Assembly (NCBI GenBank): GCA_020853525.1
Contig: JADYYS010000011.1
Location: 32,856 to 96,855, forward strand
Source: Ardenticatenales bacterium
GTDB taxonomy: Bacteria; Chloroflexota; Anaerolineae; Epilineales; Epilineaceae
Direction of reading: 5' to 3'
Length of the DNA: 64,000 nt
The position numbers and the translations under genes were made by a program. This document shows positions 33,371 to 43,717 of the stretch, piece after piece; the stretch's first letter is position 1, and every line of letters begins with the position of its first letter. The notes below the pieces were generated by a model that was not told where the DNA came from, ran no database searches, and saw only the letters and a program-made list of their open reading frames with translations.

Positions 33371-33625
33371 GTGAACGAGGAGCCGGTCGATGGCCTGGCA
33401 GGGTGGACGGTGGCGAAGGTTCTGGCGCGGATGCCTGATCGCGCCATGGCCTTCATCCACTTGCGCACCGCATGCGTCGGCTGCCCGCTCGACCGCTTCT
33501 GCTCGCTTGCGGATGTCGCCAACGCATATCATTTCCCGCTGTCAACCCTCATCGACGCCGTCGCCACGGCGGGTGAAGGGACGGACGACGATCCTGCGCA
33601 TGTCGGCAGCGAGGCGGACCCATGA
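33371..33625 (+). CDS. DUF1858-type small redox protein
   Basis: About 84 residues from GTG 33371, which follows a GGGGTGGGGG stretch; GTG 33326 is an in-frame alternative. The core reads T-V-A-K-V-L-A-R-M-P, then F-I-H-L-R-T-A-C-V-G-C-P, then F-C-S-L-A-D-V-A-N-A-Y, then L-I-D-A-V. This matches the DUF1858 (hybrid-cluster-protein-associated disulfide redox) domain: an N-terminal helix, a C-x-x-C at the start of the second helix and a third helix. The family is linked with hybrid cluster proteins, nitrogen-oxide stress and other Fe-S/redox systems. Here it opens the nos block, downstream of the palindromic site, and overlaps the possible upstream SCO start by ATGA. A role in NO-linked thiol redox or copper insertion is inference. 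Confidence 0.7.
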   Translation: MNEEPVDGLAGWTVAKVLARMPDRAMAFIHLRTACVGCPLDRFCSLADVANAYHFPLSTLIDAVATAGEGTDDDPAHVGSEADP

Positions 33626-33654
33626 TGTCGGCCGCACCGGGAAAGGGATTTCGC

Positions 33655-34449
33655 ATGCACGCTAACGCCGAAGATCTGCCCCGCGGCGATCGGCCGCCGG
33701 GCCACGCGCCGCTCAGCCTTGCGCCCCTGTGGATCGCGATGCTCGGCGTCGTCGTGCTGGGATTGGTGGCGTGGTGGGTCCCGGTGCGTTCGGCCGAACC
33801 GGCCGTCGTCGCCGCCGATCCGGCCGCGTCGATCGCGCCGGCGACGGACGGGTGGGCCGGCTTCGCGGTCGAGCCGGAGCGCCCGGCGCCCGGCTTCACG
33901 CTCACGGACGGCGCCGGCCGGCCGTGGTCGCTCGACGACGCGCGCGGCTCCGTCGTCGCCCTGTTCTTCGGTTACACGCGCTGCCCCGACGTCTGCCCGC
34001 AGACGATGAGCCGGCTGCAGGCGGCGGTCGCCGAGCTCGGTGCCGACGGCGACGCCGTGCGGGTGGTCCTCGTGACGACCGACCCGGAGCACGACACGGC
34101 CGACGTGATGGCGCGTTACGTCGGCGCGTACGATCCGCGCTTCGTCGGGCTGACCGGCAGCGTGAACGATGTCCGGACCGTCGGGGCGCTGTTCGGCGCG
34201 CTGCCCGGGGCGTCGGCGGACGGACACGATGAGGCGGCGGCCCAGGGCGACGGCGCGGCGCATGACGACGGCGCGGCCCGGGACGACGATGCGGCCCATG
34301 CCGACGCGCCGTCGATCGACCCGACGATGCACTCGAGCCGGGTCTGGCTGATCGATGCCGCCGGCCAGATGCGGGTCAGCTACAGCGGTCCGTACACGCC
34401 CGCCGACGTCGCCCACGACATGTCGATTCTCATCGGCGAGCGGCGCTAG
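33655..34449 (+). CDS. SCO1/SenC copper chaperone
   Basis: About 264 residues from ATG 33655, which has GGAAAGGG at good distance; ATG 33622, overlapping the DUF1858 stop, is also possible. One membrane anchor (about 24-44) is followed by a thioredoxin-fold domain outside the cytoplasm. The copper motif is Y-T-R-C110-P-D-V-C114-P, and the third ligand is His226 in T-M-H-S-S-R-V-W-L-I-D. SCO proteins deliver copper to CuA sites; the CuA centre of NosZ next door is the obvious client. Between strands there is an unusual insert (about 187-220) rich in Asp, His and Ala (H-D-D-G-A-A-R-D-D-D-A-A-H), which could bind extra metal. Confidence 0.88.
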   Translation: MHANAEDLPRGDRPPGHAPLSLAPLWIAMLGVVVLGLVAWWVPVRSAEPAVVAADPAASIAPATDGWAGFAVEPERPAPGFTLTDGAGRPWSLDDARGSVVALFFGYTRCPDVCPQTMSRLQAAVAELGADGDAVRVVLVTTDPEHDTADVMARYVGAYDPRFVGLTGSVNDVRTVGALFGALPGASADGHDEAAAQGDGAAHDDGAARDDDAAHADAPSIDPTMHSSRVWLIDAAGQMRVSYSGPYTPADVAHDMSILIGERR

Positions 34450-34521
34450 CGTTGTCTCATCGGTGTGGAGTTGCGAGGCTTCCGGGCGGTGTTCGCCCGG
34501 TCACAAGGAGGTAGAAAGCGG

Positions 34522-36594
<2,073 letters not shown>

Positions 36595-36644
36595 CGCGTT
36601 CAACCGCGCCGGTCCGCTTCCCGGGGCCGCGCGAAGTGTCGTCT

Positions 36645-36684
36645 GGGCATCCCGGGCCTCTGCTGCTCCCGGCCCGGGATGCCC
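36645..36684 (+). terminator. Perfect 14-bp hairpin after nosZ
   Basis: GGGCATCCCGGGCC (36645-36658) pairs exactly with GGCCCGGGATGCCC (36671-36684) around a 12-base loop, 50 bases after the nosZ stop and 107 bases before the next gene. No T-run follows. It could end or attenuate transcription, or protect the 3' end of nosZ mRNA so that NosZ is made in excess of its maturation factors. Confidence 0.5.
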
Positions 36685-36791
36685 GCGGCGACAGGTCGTT
36701 CGGTGCGCCCGTGCGCAGCGTCGCCCGTCGGCGTACCATACGGCATCCGGACGACACCGCATCCGGAATCCCAGGAAGTTGAGGTCAGTTC

Positions 36792-37457
36792 GTGGAACGA
36801 TCCCTGCGTGCGCTCCTCGGCGCCCGTGAGTCCGACGTCGTCACGGTGGCGGCCACGGCGCGTGAGTCAGGCTTCGTCGCCTCGATGGTGCTGTTCATCG
36901 TCGGCGCCGCCGCGCTCGTCGCGTCGATCTTCTTCCCGTACTGGGAGCTGCGACTCAACGCGCCGCAGTACCCGAAGGGACTCTTCCTGACGGTCTTCAT
37001 CGACCACATCAAGGGTGACATCCGCGAGATCGACGGCCTGAACCACTATATCGGCATGCGCCCCCTCGGTGCCGCGGCGGAGATCGAGCGCACGGTGGCG
37101 CCGGTGGCCCTCACGGCCATCGTGCTCATGGTCCTCGCGCTGGCGTTCGTTCACCGCAAGTGGTTCGCGCCGCTGGCCATACCGGCGATGCTCATGCCGC
37201 TCATCTTCCTGGCCGACATGTTCCTGTGGATGCGGCATTACGGCCAGAACCTCGACCCAAGCGCCGCCCTATCGGGCGCGATCAGGCCCTTCACGCCGAC
37301 GATCCTCGGCCACGGCACGATCGGCCAGTTTTCGACCGACGCCCGCCTCCTCAGCGGCTTCTGGCTGGCGACGGCGGCGTCCGTGCTGATCATGTTCGGC
37401 CTCCATTTCCGCCGCACGGCTCGGATCGCCGCGGCACGCAACACGGCGGCCGCCTAG
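36792..37457 (+). CDS. Membrane protein of the nos cluster (NosB-like)
   Basis: 221 residues from GTG 36792, preceded by GAGGTCAG. Four membrane helices are predicted (about 29-50, 101-121, 126-147, 187-206). After the first helix comes F-P-Y-W-E-L-R-L-N-A-P-Q-Y-P-K-G-L, an extracytoplasmic loop motif that recurs in membrane proteins next to clade II nosZ. Clade II clusters typically carry such a protein, called NosB, between nosZ and nosD; its exact role is unknown. H-G-T-I-G-Q-F and M-R-H-Y-G-Q-N offer possible metal or quinol contacts. The stop abuts the nosD start directly. Calling it NosB rests on position and topology. Confidence 0.7.
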   Translation: MERSLRALLGARESDVVTVAATARESGFVASMVLFIVGAAALVASIFFPYWELRLNAPQYPKGLFLTVFIDHIKGDIREIDGLNHYIGMRPLGAAAEIERTVAPVALTAIVLMVLALAFVHRKWFAPLAIPAMLMPLIFLADMFLWMRHYGQNLDPSAALSGAIRPFTPTILGHGTIGQFSTDARLLSGFWLATAASVLIMFGLHFRRTARIAAARNTAAA

Positions 37458-38891
37458 ATGGTTGCCCGCGCCTCGGTTGCCCTCGGCCTCGCGCTGACGG
37501 CGCTGACGCTGTGGACGGTGTCGCCGGCCCCGTCCTCCGCGCAGCCGCCCACCGATGCCGCGCCGCACGTCGCCGCCCCGCCGCCCGTCGCCCGCACGCT
37601 CGACGTCGGTACCGATCGCACCTACCGCGACCTGGCCGCCGCGCTCGCCGCCGCCCGCGACGGCGACTCCGTTCGCGTGCACGGCGGGGTGCACCCCGGC
37701 CCCGTCGAGATCACGGCGTCGATCGCCCTCGTCGGCGAGGGTCGGCCGGTGATCGACGGCGGTGGCAAGGGGACCGTCGTCACGCTGCGGGCGGCCGGGG
37801 TGCGGATCTCCGGCTTCACGGTCCGAAACAGCGGCAACCGCAACGACAAGGAGGACGCCGGCATCGGCGTGTACGCGCCGGCGACGGTTGTCGACAACGT
37901 CCTCGAGGACGTGCTCTTCGGCATCGATGTCCAGCGCGCGCCGGGAAGCGTCGTGTCGGACAACACCGTGACCGGCCGCGACCTGCCCATGCCGCGGCGC
38001 GGCGACGCGATCCGCGTCTGGGAGTCGGCGGGCTCGCGCGTCGAGCGCAACCGCATCGACCGCTCGCGCGATGTCGTGATGTGGTACTCCAACGATGTGC
38101 AGGTCACGGACAACACCGTGACGCAGAGCCGTTACGGTCTGCACTTCATGTACGCCACCGGCAGCCATGTCGTCGGCAACCGGCTCCATCAGAATGCGGT
38201 CGGCGCATACGCCATGTACAGCTCGGACTTGGTGTACGTGCGCAACCAGCTGACCGGCAACCACGGCCCGAGCGGCTACGGCCTTGCGCTCAAGGAGAGC
38301 AGCCGGATCACGATTCTGGACAACGTCATCGCGGGCAACCGGACCGGGTTGTACTTCGACAACAGCCCGCTGGACGCCGGTACGGTGAACAACGTGACGC
38401 GCAACACCATCGCCTACAACGACATCGGCATCGCCTTCGTCCCGTCCGTCAAGCGCAACGTGTTCACCGCGAACCGGTTCGAGGACAACCTGCAGCAGGT
38501 GGCGGTCGTCGCCAGCGGCACGTTCGAGGGCAACGTCTGGACGCAGGACGGCGTCGGCAACTACTGGAGCAACTACGCCGGCTTCGATGCCGACGGCGAC
38601 GGCGTCGGCGACATTCCGCACGCCGAGACCAGCCTGTTCCACAGCCTGCTCGAAGTCCACCCGACGCTGCGGCTGTACACGCTCAGCCCGGCCCAGTCGG
38701 CGCTCGATCTGGCCGCGCGCGCCTTCCCGGCCTTCCGCCCGCCCGCGACGCTGACCGACACCGCCCCGTTCACCCGTGCCCCGACGGCCGCGCTGTCCGC
38801 CGTGCCGCCGGCCACCGGACCGCTCGTCGGGCTGTCGGCCGCGTACATCGCCCTCGCCGCCGCCGCGATGTGGTGGGGGCGCCTCTCATGA
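37458..38891 (+). CDS. nosD: Nitrous oxide reductase maturation protein NosD
   Basis: 477 residues. It has a signal peptide (about 1-28), a Pro/Ala linker, then a right-handed parallel beta-helix of carbohydrate-binding/PbH1-type repeats: N-x-V-T/I-x-x-S-R-Y-G-L, V-V-G-N-R-L, I-T-I-L-D-N-V-I-A-G-N-R-T-G-L-Y-F-D-N-S-P. The strings L-H-F-M-Y-A-T, A-Y-A-M-Y-S-S and the ending N-Y-W-S-N-Y-A-G-F-D-A-D-G-D-G-V-G-D are specific to NosD. A C-terminal hydrophobic helix (about 455-472) would anchor it to the membrane. Family knowledge: NosD works with NosFY in assembling the CuZ [4Cu-2S] centre, probably handling the sulfur. Start abuts the upstream stop; its stop overlaps nosF (ATGA). Confidence 0.93.
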   Translation: MVARASVALGLALTALTLWTVSPAPSSAQPPTDAAPHVAAPPPVARTLDVGTDRTYRDLAAALAAARDGDSVRVHGGVHPGPVEITASIALVGEGRPVIDGGGKGTVVTLRAAGVRISGFTVRNSGNRNDKEDAGIGVYAPATVVDNVLEDVLFGIDVQRAPGSVVSDNTVTGRDLPMPRRGDAIRVWESAGSRVERNRIDRSRDVVMWYSNDVQVTDNTVTQSRYGLHFMYATGSHVVGNRLHQNAVGAYAMYSSDLVYVRNQLTGNHGPSGYGLALKESSRITILDNVIAGNRTGLYFDNSPLDAGTVNNVTRNTIAYNDIGIAFVPSVKRNVFTANRFEDNLQQVAVVASGTFEGNVWTQDGVGNYWSNYAGFDADGDGVGDIPHAETSLFHSLLEVHPTLRLYTLSPAQSALDLAARAFPAFRPPATLTDTAPFTRAPTAALSAVPPATGPLVGLSAAYIALAAAAMWWGRLS

Positions 38892-39805
38892 TCGCCGTTC
38901 AAGACCTCACCGTCCGCTTCGGCTCCGCGACGGTGCTCGACGGCTTGGCGCTGGACGTGCCCTCCGGCGGCGGCGTGGCGCTGTGGGGCACGAACGGCGC
39001 CGGCAAGACGACCGCGTTGCGGGCGATGCTCGGCCTGTTGCCGTTCGACGGGACGGTCCGGCTCGGCGGCCACGACGTGCGCCGCGACGGCCGGCGCGCG
39101 CGCGCGCAGGTCGGCTACGTGCCGCAGCAGCTCGCGTTCTGGGATGACCTCGGGACGCTCGAGTGCCTGCAGTGGCTCGCCCGCCTGCGCCGCGCGCCGA
39201 TCGAGCGGGCCGCCGTGTTGCTGGAGCGCGTGGATCTCGCCCAGCATGGCCGGAAGCGCGTCGGCGAGCTGTCCGGCGGGATGAAGCAGCGCATGGCCCT
39301 GGCCGCCGCCCTGCTCGGCGACCCGCCGATCCTGCTCCTCGACGAGCCGACGGCCAACCTGGATGCCGCCGGCCGCGCCGACCTGCTGGCGCTGCTCGCC
39401 GACCTGCGCGGCGCCGGCAAGACGCTGCTCGTGACGACGCACCGCCTGTCCGAAGTGCAGGCGCTGGCGGACCGCGTCATCGTCCTCGAGGGCGGCGAGG
39501 TCCGGCTCTCGTGCAGCGCCGACGCACTCGAGGCCGCGCTGTACCCGTTCGCCACCCTCCGCCTCGTCGTCGCGCCCGCGGACGAGGCGGCCGCACTGGC
39601 GGCGCTGGCCAAGAGCGGCTTCAAGACGCACGCGAACCGCCACGGCATCCTGGTGCGGGTGGCGGCCGGACGGCGGGCCGCGCCGGTCGAGGCACTGCTC
39701 GCCGCGGACGTGGCGGTCGAGGACCTGTGGATGGAGGATCACTGGATCGAGGATCCCCGGGCCGAGGGTAGCCACGTGGAGGGCGACGCATGGACACCCG
39801 GGTGA
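38888..39805 (+). CDS. nosF: Nos ABC transporter ATP-binding protein NosF
   Basis: 305 residues, ATGA overlap with nosD. Walker A is G-T-N-G-A-G-K-T-T, the Q-loop Y-V-P-Q-Q-L, the signature L-S-G-G-M-K-Q-R, Walker B I-L-L-L-D-E-P-T, and the H-loop T-T-H-R-L. The last third is an Ala-rich extension with a duplicated W-M-E-D-H-W-I-E-D segment. It should energise the NosFY transporter that supports NosD in CuZ assembly. The final 16 bases overlap nosY, so the two are translationally coupled. Confidence 0.93.
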   Translation: MIAVQDLTVRFGSATVLDGLALDVPSGGGVALWGTNGAGKTTALRAMLGLLPFDGTVRLGGHDVRRDGRRARAQVGYVPQQLAFWDDLGTLECLQWLARLRRAPIERAAVLLERVDLAQHGRKRVGELSGGMKQRMALAAALLGDPPILLLDEPTANLDAAGRADLLALLADLRGAGKTLLVTTHRLSEVQALADRVIVLEGGEVRLSCSADALEAALYPFATLRLVVAPADEAAALAALAKSGFKTHANRHGILVRVAAGRRAAPVEALLAADVAVEDLWMEDHWIEDPRAEGSHVEGDAWTPG

Positions 39806-40620
39806 TCGGCCTCGTGGCGCGCAAGGAAGTCCGCGACGCGCTGCGCAACCGCTGGTTCCTCTTGTACGCGGCCGGCTTCGCGCTGCTGGCGATCGCCCTG
39901 TCGCAGCTGAGCACGGGCGACAGCGGAACCGCCGGCTACGCCGGTTTCGGACGCACCGCCGCCGGCCTCGTAAACCTCGTGCTGTTCGTCGTGCCGCTCA
40001 TGGGCCTGACGCTCGGCGCGCAGAGCCTGGCCGGCGAGCGCGAGCGCGGCACGCTGGCGACGCTGCTGGCCCAGCCCGTGACGCGCACCGAGGTCCTCCT
40101 CGGCAAGTTCGCCGGACTCGCACTCGCCCTCGGCGCGGCGCTGCTGCTCGGCTTCGGCCTGGCCGGCGCGTGGGTGGCGGCGCGCGGCGGCGGCGTCGAG
40201 GCCGGTGCCTACGCCCAGGTCGTGGGGGCGGCGGCGCTGCTCGCGCTCGCCACGCTCTCGATCGGCTTCCTCATCTCGTCCGCCGCTCGACGCACGAGCG
40301 CCGCCACCGCGGTGGCGCTCTTCGTCTGGCTCGCCCTCGTCTTCGCCGGCGACCTCGGGCTGATGGGCAGCGCCATGACGATGCGATTGCCCGTCCGCAC
40401 GCTGCTCGGCCTGACGCTGCTCAACCCGCTCGAGGCCTACCGGATCGGCGGGATCGCCGCGATCACCGGCGGCCTCGACGTCCTCGGGCCGGCCGGCGTA
40501 TACGCCGACCGCGTCCTCGGCCCGTCCCTCGTCGCCGTGCTCGCCGCCGTGCTCGTCGCGTGGTGCGTCGTGCCGCTCATCGCCGCCGGCGTCGTGTTCG
40601 CGCGCCGCGGCATCCGCTGA
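39790..40620 (+). CDS. nosY: Nos ABC transporter permease NosY
   Basis: 276 residues with six predicted membrane helices. The start R-V-I-G-L-V-A-R-K-E-V-R-D-A-L-R-N-R-W and the first extracytoplasmic loop G-Y-A-G-F-G-R-T-A-A are typical of NosY, as is the E-R-E-R-G-T-L-A-T-L-L-A-Q-P-V coupling segment after helix 2. It partners NosF and contacts NosD to bring sulfur or a maturation signal to apo-NosZ. It overlaps nosF by 16 bases and is 15 bases from nosL. Confidence 0.93.
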   Translation: MDTRVIGLVARKEVRDALRNRWFLLYAAGFALLAIALSQLSTGDSGTAGYAGFGRTAAGLVNLVLFVVPLMGLTLGAQSLAGERERGTLATLLAQPVTRTEVLLGKFAGLALALGAALLLGFGLAGAWVAARGGGVEAGAYAQVVGAAALLALATLSIGFLISSAARRTSAATAVALFVWLALVFAGDLGLMGSAMTMRLPVRTLLGLTLLNPLEAYRIGGIAAITGGLDVLGPAGVYADRVLGPSLVAVLAAVLVAWCVVPLIAAGVVFARRGIR

Positions 40621-40635
40621 GACGGGAGATCTGGC

Positions 40636-41151
40636 ATGGGATCGAGAGGATCGGGATCGACGACGGCCCGTGCGACGCTCGTCCGCGCGCCGCTCCTCGC
40701 AGCCGCTGCCATCGTCCTCGCCCTTGCGACCACCGCCTGCGGGCCGCCCGCAGACCCGCTCGCGCCGCCGGAGGTCGTCTACGGCGAGGACGTCTGCGAC
40801 CACTGCGGGATGATCCTGTCCGAGGAGCGCTTCGCCGCCGCCACGATCGTCGAGATCGACGGCCGGAGCGAGCCACGCCTGTTCGACGACATCGGCGACA
40901 TGTTTGCCTACCACGCGGCGAACGGTGACCTCGTCGTCCAGCGTTGGTACGTCCACGACCACGACAGCGTGGCCTGGATCGATGGCGCGACGGCGCACTA
41001 CGTACGCGCCGAGGGTATCCGCACGCCGATGGGCAGCGGGTTGGCGGCGTTCGGAGATGCCGAGCGGGCGGCGGCATTCGCCACGGAAGTGGGGGGCGAG
41101 GCGTTGACGTTCGAGGCCCTTGTAGGGGCGATGCAAACGCATCGCCCTTAA
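40636..41151 (+). CDS. nosL: NosL copper-binding lipoprotein
   Basis: 171 residues. The lipobox L-A-T-T-A-C35 follows a hydrophobic signal core. The Cu(I)-binding motif is C54-D-H-C57-G-M59-I-L, as in NosL and the MerB-like fold family. D-D-I-G-D-M-F and W-Y-V-H-D-H-D are further conserved pieces. NosL hands copper to NosZ (CuZ site). GGGAGAT lies upstream of ATG 40636. The last ten codons before TAA are made of a GTAGGGGC-type palindromic repeat (41122-41147), giving a non-native tail V-G-A-M-Q-T-H-R-P. It is the last gene of the nos operon. Confidence 0.92.
   Translation: MGSRGSGSTTARATLVRAPLLAAAAIVLALATTACGPPADPLAPPEVVYGEDVCDHCGMILSEERFAAATIVEIDGRSEPRLFDDIGDMFAYHAANGDLVVQRWYVHDHDSVAWIDGATAHYVRAEGIRTPMGSGLAAFGDAERAAAFATEVGGEALTFEALVGAMQTHRP
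41122..41147. repeat. GTAGGGGC-family palindromic repeat forming the end of nosL
   Basis: GTAGGGGCGATGC, then AAAC, then GCATCGCCC: nine-base arms with a four-base loop. It lies inside the last codons of nosL, with TAA directly after. As an RNA hairpin it could also terminate the nos transcript. Confidence 0.8.
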
Positions 41152-41183
41152 CGTCCAATCACCGAATCCGCTGCCCTACTGCC

Positions 41184-42422
41184 CTACACCCCCAACACCA
41201 CCTCCATCGCCGCGACCAATGCGTCGATATCCCCGTGCGTGTTGTAGCCCTGTACGCTCACGCGTAGCAGCCCCCGTGCATTCCACGCCACCAACGGGAC
41301 CTCGATGCCGAAGTCGTCGTACAGTCTGCTCTTGACGGCCACGGCATCGAGGGGCGGCAGCGTCACGGCGATCATCTGCGCGTACCATGTGTCGTCGTCC
41401 GGGTGGAGGGCCGCCACGCCCGGCAGCGCGGTCAGACGCGCGCGCGTCTCGCGGGCCAGGCGGTGACAGCGGGCGCGGACGGCGTCCCAGTGGCGATCGC
41501 GCTGGAAGTCGAGCGCCGCCGGCACGGACAGGTAGGCGGCGGGGTCGGCCGTGCCGGTCCACTCGTGCCGGGCCACGAACGGGCTGTCGTACGGCCAGAA
41601 CGCCGGCTCGGGCTCGAAGCCCCAGCTGACGACGAGCGGTTCGATCCGCGGCTGTAGCTCGCGGCGGACGTAGAGGAACGCCGCGCCTTTGGGGGCGCAG
41701 GGCCATTTGTGGAGGTTGCCGGTGTAGGCGTCGGCGCCGATCGCCTCCATGTCCAGCGGCAGCTGGCCGGGCGCGTGCGCGCCGTCGATGACGGTCAGGA
41801 TGCCGGCGGCGCGGGCGCGCCGGCAGATCTCGGCCACCGGGAAGATCACGCCGGTCGGCGACGTGATGTGCGAAAGGAAGATCACACGCGTCCGCGGTCC
41901 GACGGCCGCCCAGAAGGCATCGACGAACGCGGCGTGCGTCGTGAGCGGCGCATCGATCGGCACCGCGCGGTACGTGGCGCCCGTCTTGCGCGTGGCGAGT
42001 CGCCAGGCGCGGTCGCAGGCGCCGTACTCGTGATCGCTCGTCAACACCTCGTCGCCCGGCCCGAGGGCCAGACTGTGCGCGACGACGTTCACGCCGTGCG
42101 TGGCGTTGGGCACGAAGACGACGTCGTCGGGTGCGCAGCCGATGGCGCGACCCAGGTGCGTGCGCGCGGCGCGCATCAGGTCCGGGAAACGGCGGCCGAG
42201 AAAGGCCACCGGCTGGCGCTCGAGCTCGCGCTGCCAAGCCTGGTAGACCTCGAACACGGGGCGCGGGCATGCGCCGAACGACCCGTGGTTCAGGAATACG
42301 ATATCGGGGTCGAGCAGGAACTCGGCCCTGAGATCCTCGGCCGACGGCACTTCGACTGCCGCGGGTGCGGGGACCCCGGCGGCGCGGCTCGCGATCGCTG
42401 GGTTCAAGGCGCTGGCGTTCAC
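41184..42422 (-). CDS. PLP-dependent class V aminotransferase-like protein (isopenicillin N epimerase type)
   Basis: 412 residues from GTG 42422, which overlaps the fabV stop as GTGA. Motifs of the isopenicillin N epimerase/cysteine desulfurase-like group: F-L-N-H-G-S-F-G-A-C-P, F-V-P-N-A-T-H-G-V-N-V, S-H-I-T-S-P-T-G, V-I-D-G-A-H-A-P-G-Q (Asp213 for the PLP nitrogen) and Y-T-G-N-L-H-K239-W (Schiff-base lysine). The bulk amino-acid substrate is unknown; related enzymes epimerise, desulfurate or cleave amino acids. A cysteine in the mobile loop expected for a true desulfurase is not evident. It is co-transcribed with FabV, which is an odd pairing. Confidence 0.82.
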   Translation of the reverse strand: MNASALNPAIASRAAGVPAPAAVEVPSAEDLRAEFLLDPDIVFLNHGSFGACPRPVFEVYQAWQRELERQPVAFLGRRFPDLMRAARTHLGRAIGCAPDDVVFVPNATHGVNVVAHSLALGPGDEVLTSDHEYGACDRAWRLATRKTGATYRAVPIDAPLTTHAAFVDAFWAAVGPRTRVIFLSHITSPTGVIFPVAEICRRARAAGILTVIDGAHAPGQLPLDMEAIGADAYTGNLHKWPCAPKGAAFLYVRRELQPRIEPLVVSWGFEPEPAFWPYDSPFVARHEWTGTADPAAYLSVPAALDFQRDRHWDAVRARCHRLARETRARLTALPGVAALHPDDDTWYAQMIAVTLPPLDAVAVKSRLYDDFGIEVPLVAWNARGLLRVSVQGYNTHGDIDALVAAMEVVLGV

Positions 42423-43612
42423 GGCAGCGGCAGGTCGATCTCGACGGGCGCGTCGTAGTCCACGCCCGGCACGTCGAAGCCGAAGAGCTGACGGAACGCC
42501 AGCTGGCAGCCGGCCCAGTCCGTCAGCGTGTCGAGGTGGTCGGTGTCGATGCGCGGCCAGCGGGCCGTGACCACCTGCTGGATGTCCTCGTGCATCTCGC
42601 GGTCGTCGAGCCGGATGCGACCCTGCGCGTCGAACGTCGGCTCGGCACCCGGGCCGATGTGGTCCTCGAAGAGGCGGATCATCTGGTCGATCGCCTCCTC
42701 GTGCACGCCCTGCTCCTTCATCACCCCGTACGCGACGCTCACGTACAGCGGGACGATCGGGATCGCCGATGCCGCCTGGGTGACGATCGACTTGTTCACC
42801 GAGACGTAGCAGTGTCCCTCGATCTCCCGCGCCAGTCGTGCGTCGAGTCGCTTGCACGTCGCCTCGAGGTCCGCCTTGGCCCGGCCGATCGTCCCGTGGT
42901 GGTAGTATGGCCATGTGACGTGCGGGCCGATGTAGGAATAGGCCATCACCTTCGCGTTCCGCGCCAGCAGACCGGCTTCGAGCAGGGCGTCCACCCAGCG
43001 CTCCAGGTCGGCGCCGCCCATCACGGCCACCGTGCCCTCGATCTCCTCGTCCGTCGCCACCGGCACGTCGGCGATGACGACCTCGCCGGTGTAGAGGTCG
43101 ACCGTCTTCTCCTGCACGGACTGGCCGATCGCCTTGAGGACGGAGCGATGCGTGACGCCCGTTACCGGATCCGTTCGCTGCGGCGCCGCCAAGCTGTGGA
43201 CGACGAGGTCGATCGGCCCGAACTCGGCCTTCAGCGTGGCCAGCGCCTGCTGCAGCACCTCGGTCGAGAAGGCGTCGCCGTTGATGTTCACCGCCTTCAG
43301 ACCGTCCGCCCGCGCCGCCTCGGTGAACGCGCGCGTGTTGTACCACCCCGCCGACGCCGTCCGCTCGCCCTTCGCCGGCCGCTCGTAGAACACGCCGAGG
43401 GTGTCCATGCCGTACCGGAACGCCGCGACGATCCGCGTCGCCAGCCCGTAGCCGGCGGACGATCCGAGGATCAGCGCCTTGCCTCCCGTCCAGCCCTCGG
43501 CGTCCCGGCGCGCGCGCGCGATCTGCCCGGCGACCATCTGCGCGCATCCGGCCGGATGGGCGCTGGTGGCGATGAAGCCGCGCATGCGCGGCACGACGAC
43601 CTGCTCGGCCAT
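42419..43612 (-). CDS. fabV: NADH-dependent trans-2-enoyl-CoA/ACP reductase FabV
   Basis: 397 residues, the usual FabV/TER length. It opens with P-R-M-R-G-F-I-A-T-S-A-H-P-A-G-C, the dinucleotide loop is L-I-L-G-S-S-A-G-Y-G-L-A, and the catalytic pair is Tyr237-x8-Lys246 in W-P-Y-Y-H-H-G-T-I-G-R-A-K, the extended Y-x8-K motif that sets FabV apart from FabI. I-R-L-D-D-R-E-M near the end is also conserved. It reduces the enoyl double bond in the last step of fatty-acid elongation (or crotonyl-CoA reduction in TER), and FabV types resist triclosan. It lies upstream of, and overlaps, the aminotransferase-like gene. Confidence 0.93.
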   Translation of the reverse strand: MAEQVVVPRMRGFIATSAHPAGCAQMVAGQIARARRDAEGWTGGKALILGSSAGYGLATRIVAAFRYGMDTLGVFYERPAKGERTASAGWYNTRAFTEAARADGLKAVNINGDAFSTEVLQQALATLKAEFGPIDLVVHSLAAPQRTDPVTGVTHRSVLKAIGQSVQEKTVDLYTGEVVIADVPVATDEEIEGTVAVMGGADLERWVDALLEAGLLARNAKVMAYSYIGPHVTWPYYHHGTIGRAKADLEATCKRLDARLAREIEGHCYVSVNKSIVTQAASAIPIVPLYVSVAYGVMKEQGVHEEAIDQMIRLFEDHIGPGAEPTFDAQGRIRLDDREMHEDIQQVVTARWPRIDTDHLDTLTDWAGCQLAFRQLFGFDVPGVDYDAPVEIDLPLP

Positions 43613-43717
43613 TGCGGCCTCCGTTGGTTCGGGTGCAATCTGGTGCGGGTGCTCTCAGCTGCGGATGCGATCGAAACGGCGGTCAGGTTCGGCGTGTTCG
43701 GTGCGCGACGCCGGGGC

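Noticed and set aside
37020..37040. Calling the nosZ-nosD spacer protein a haem protein because of its His residues
   Set aside because: No helix carries a convincing paired-His pattern; the assignment stays at NosB-like by position and topology.
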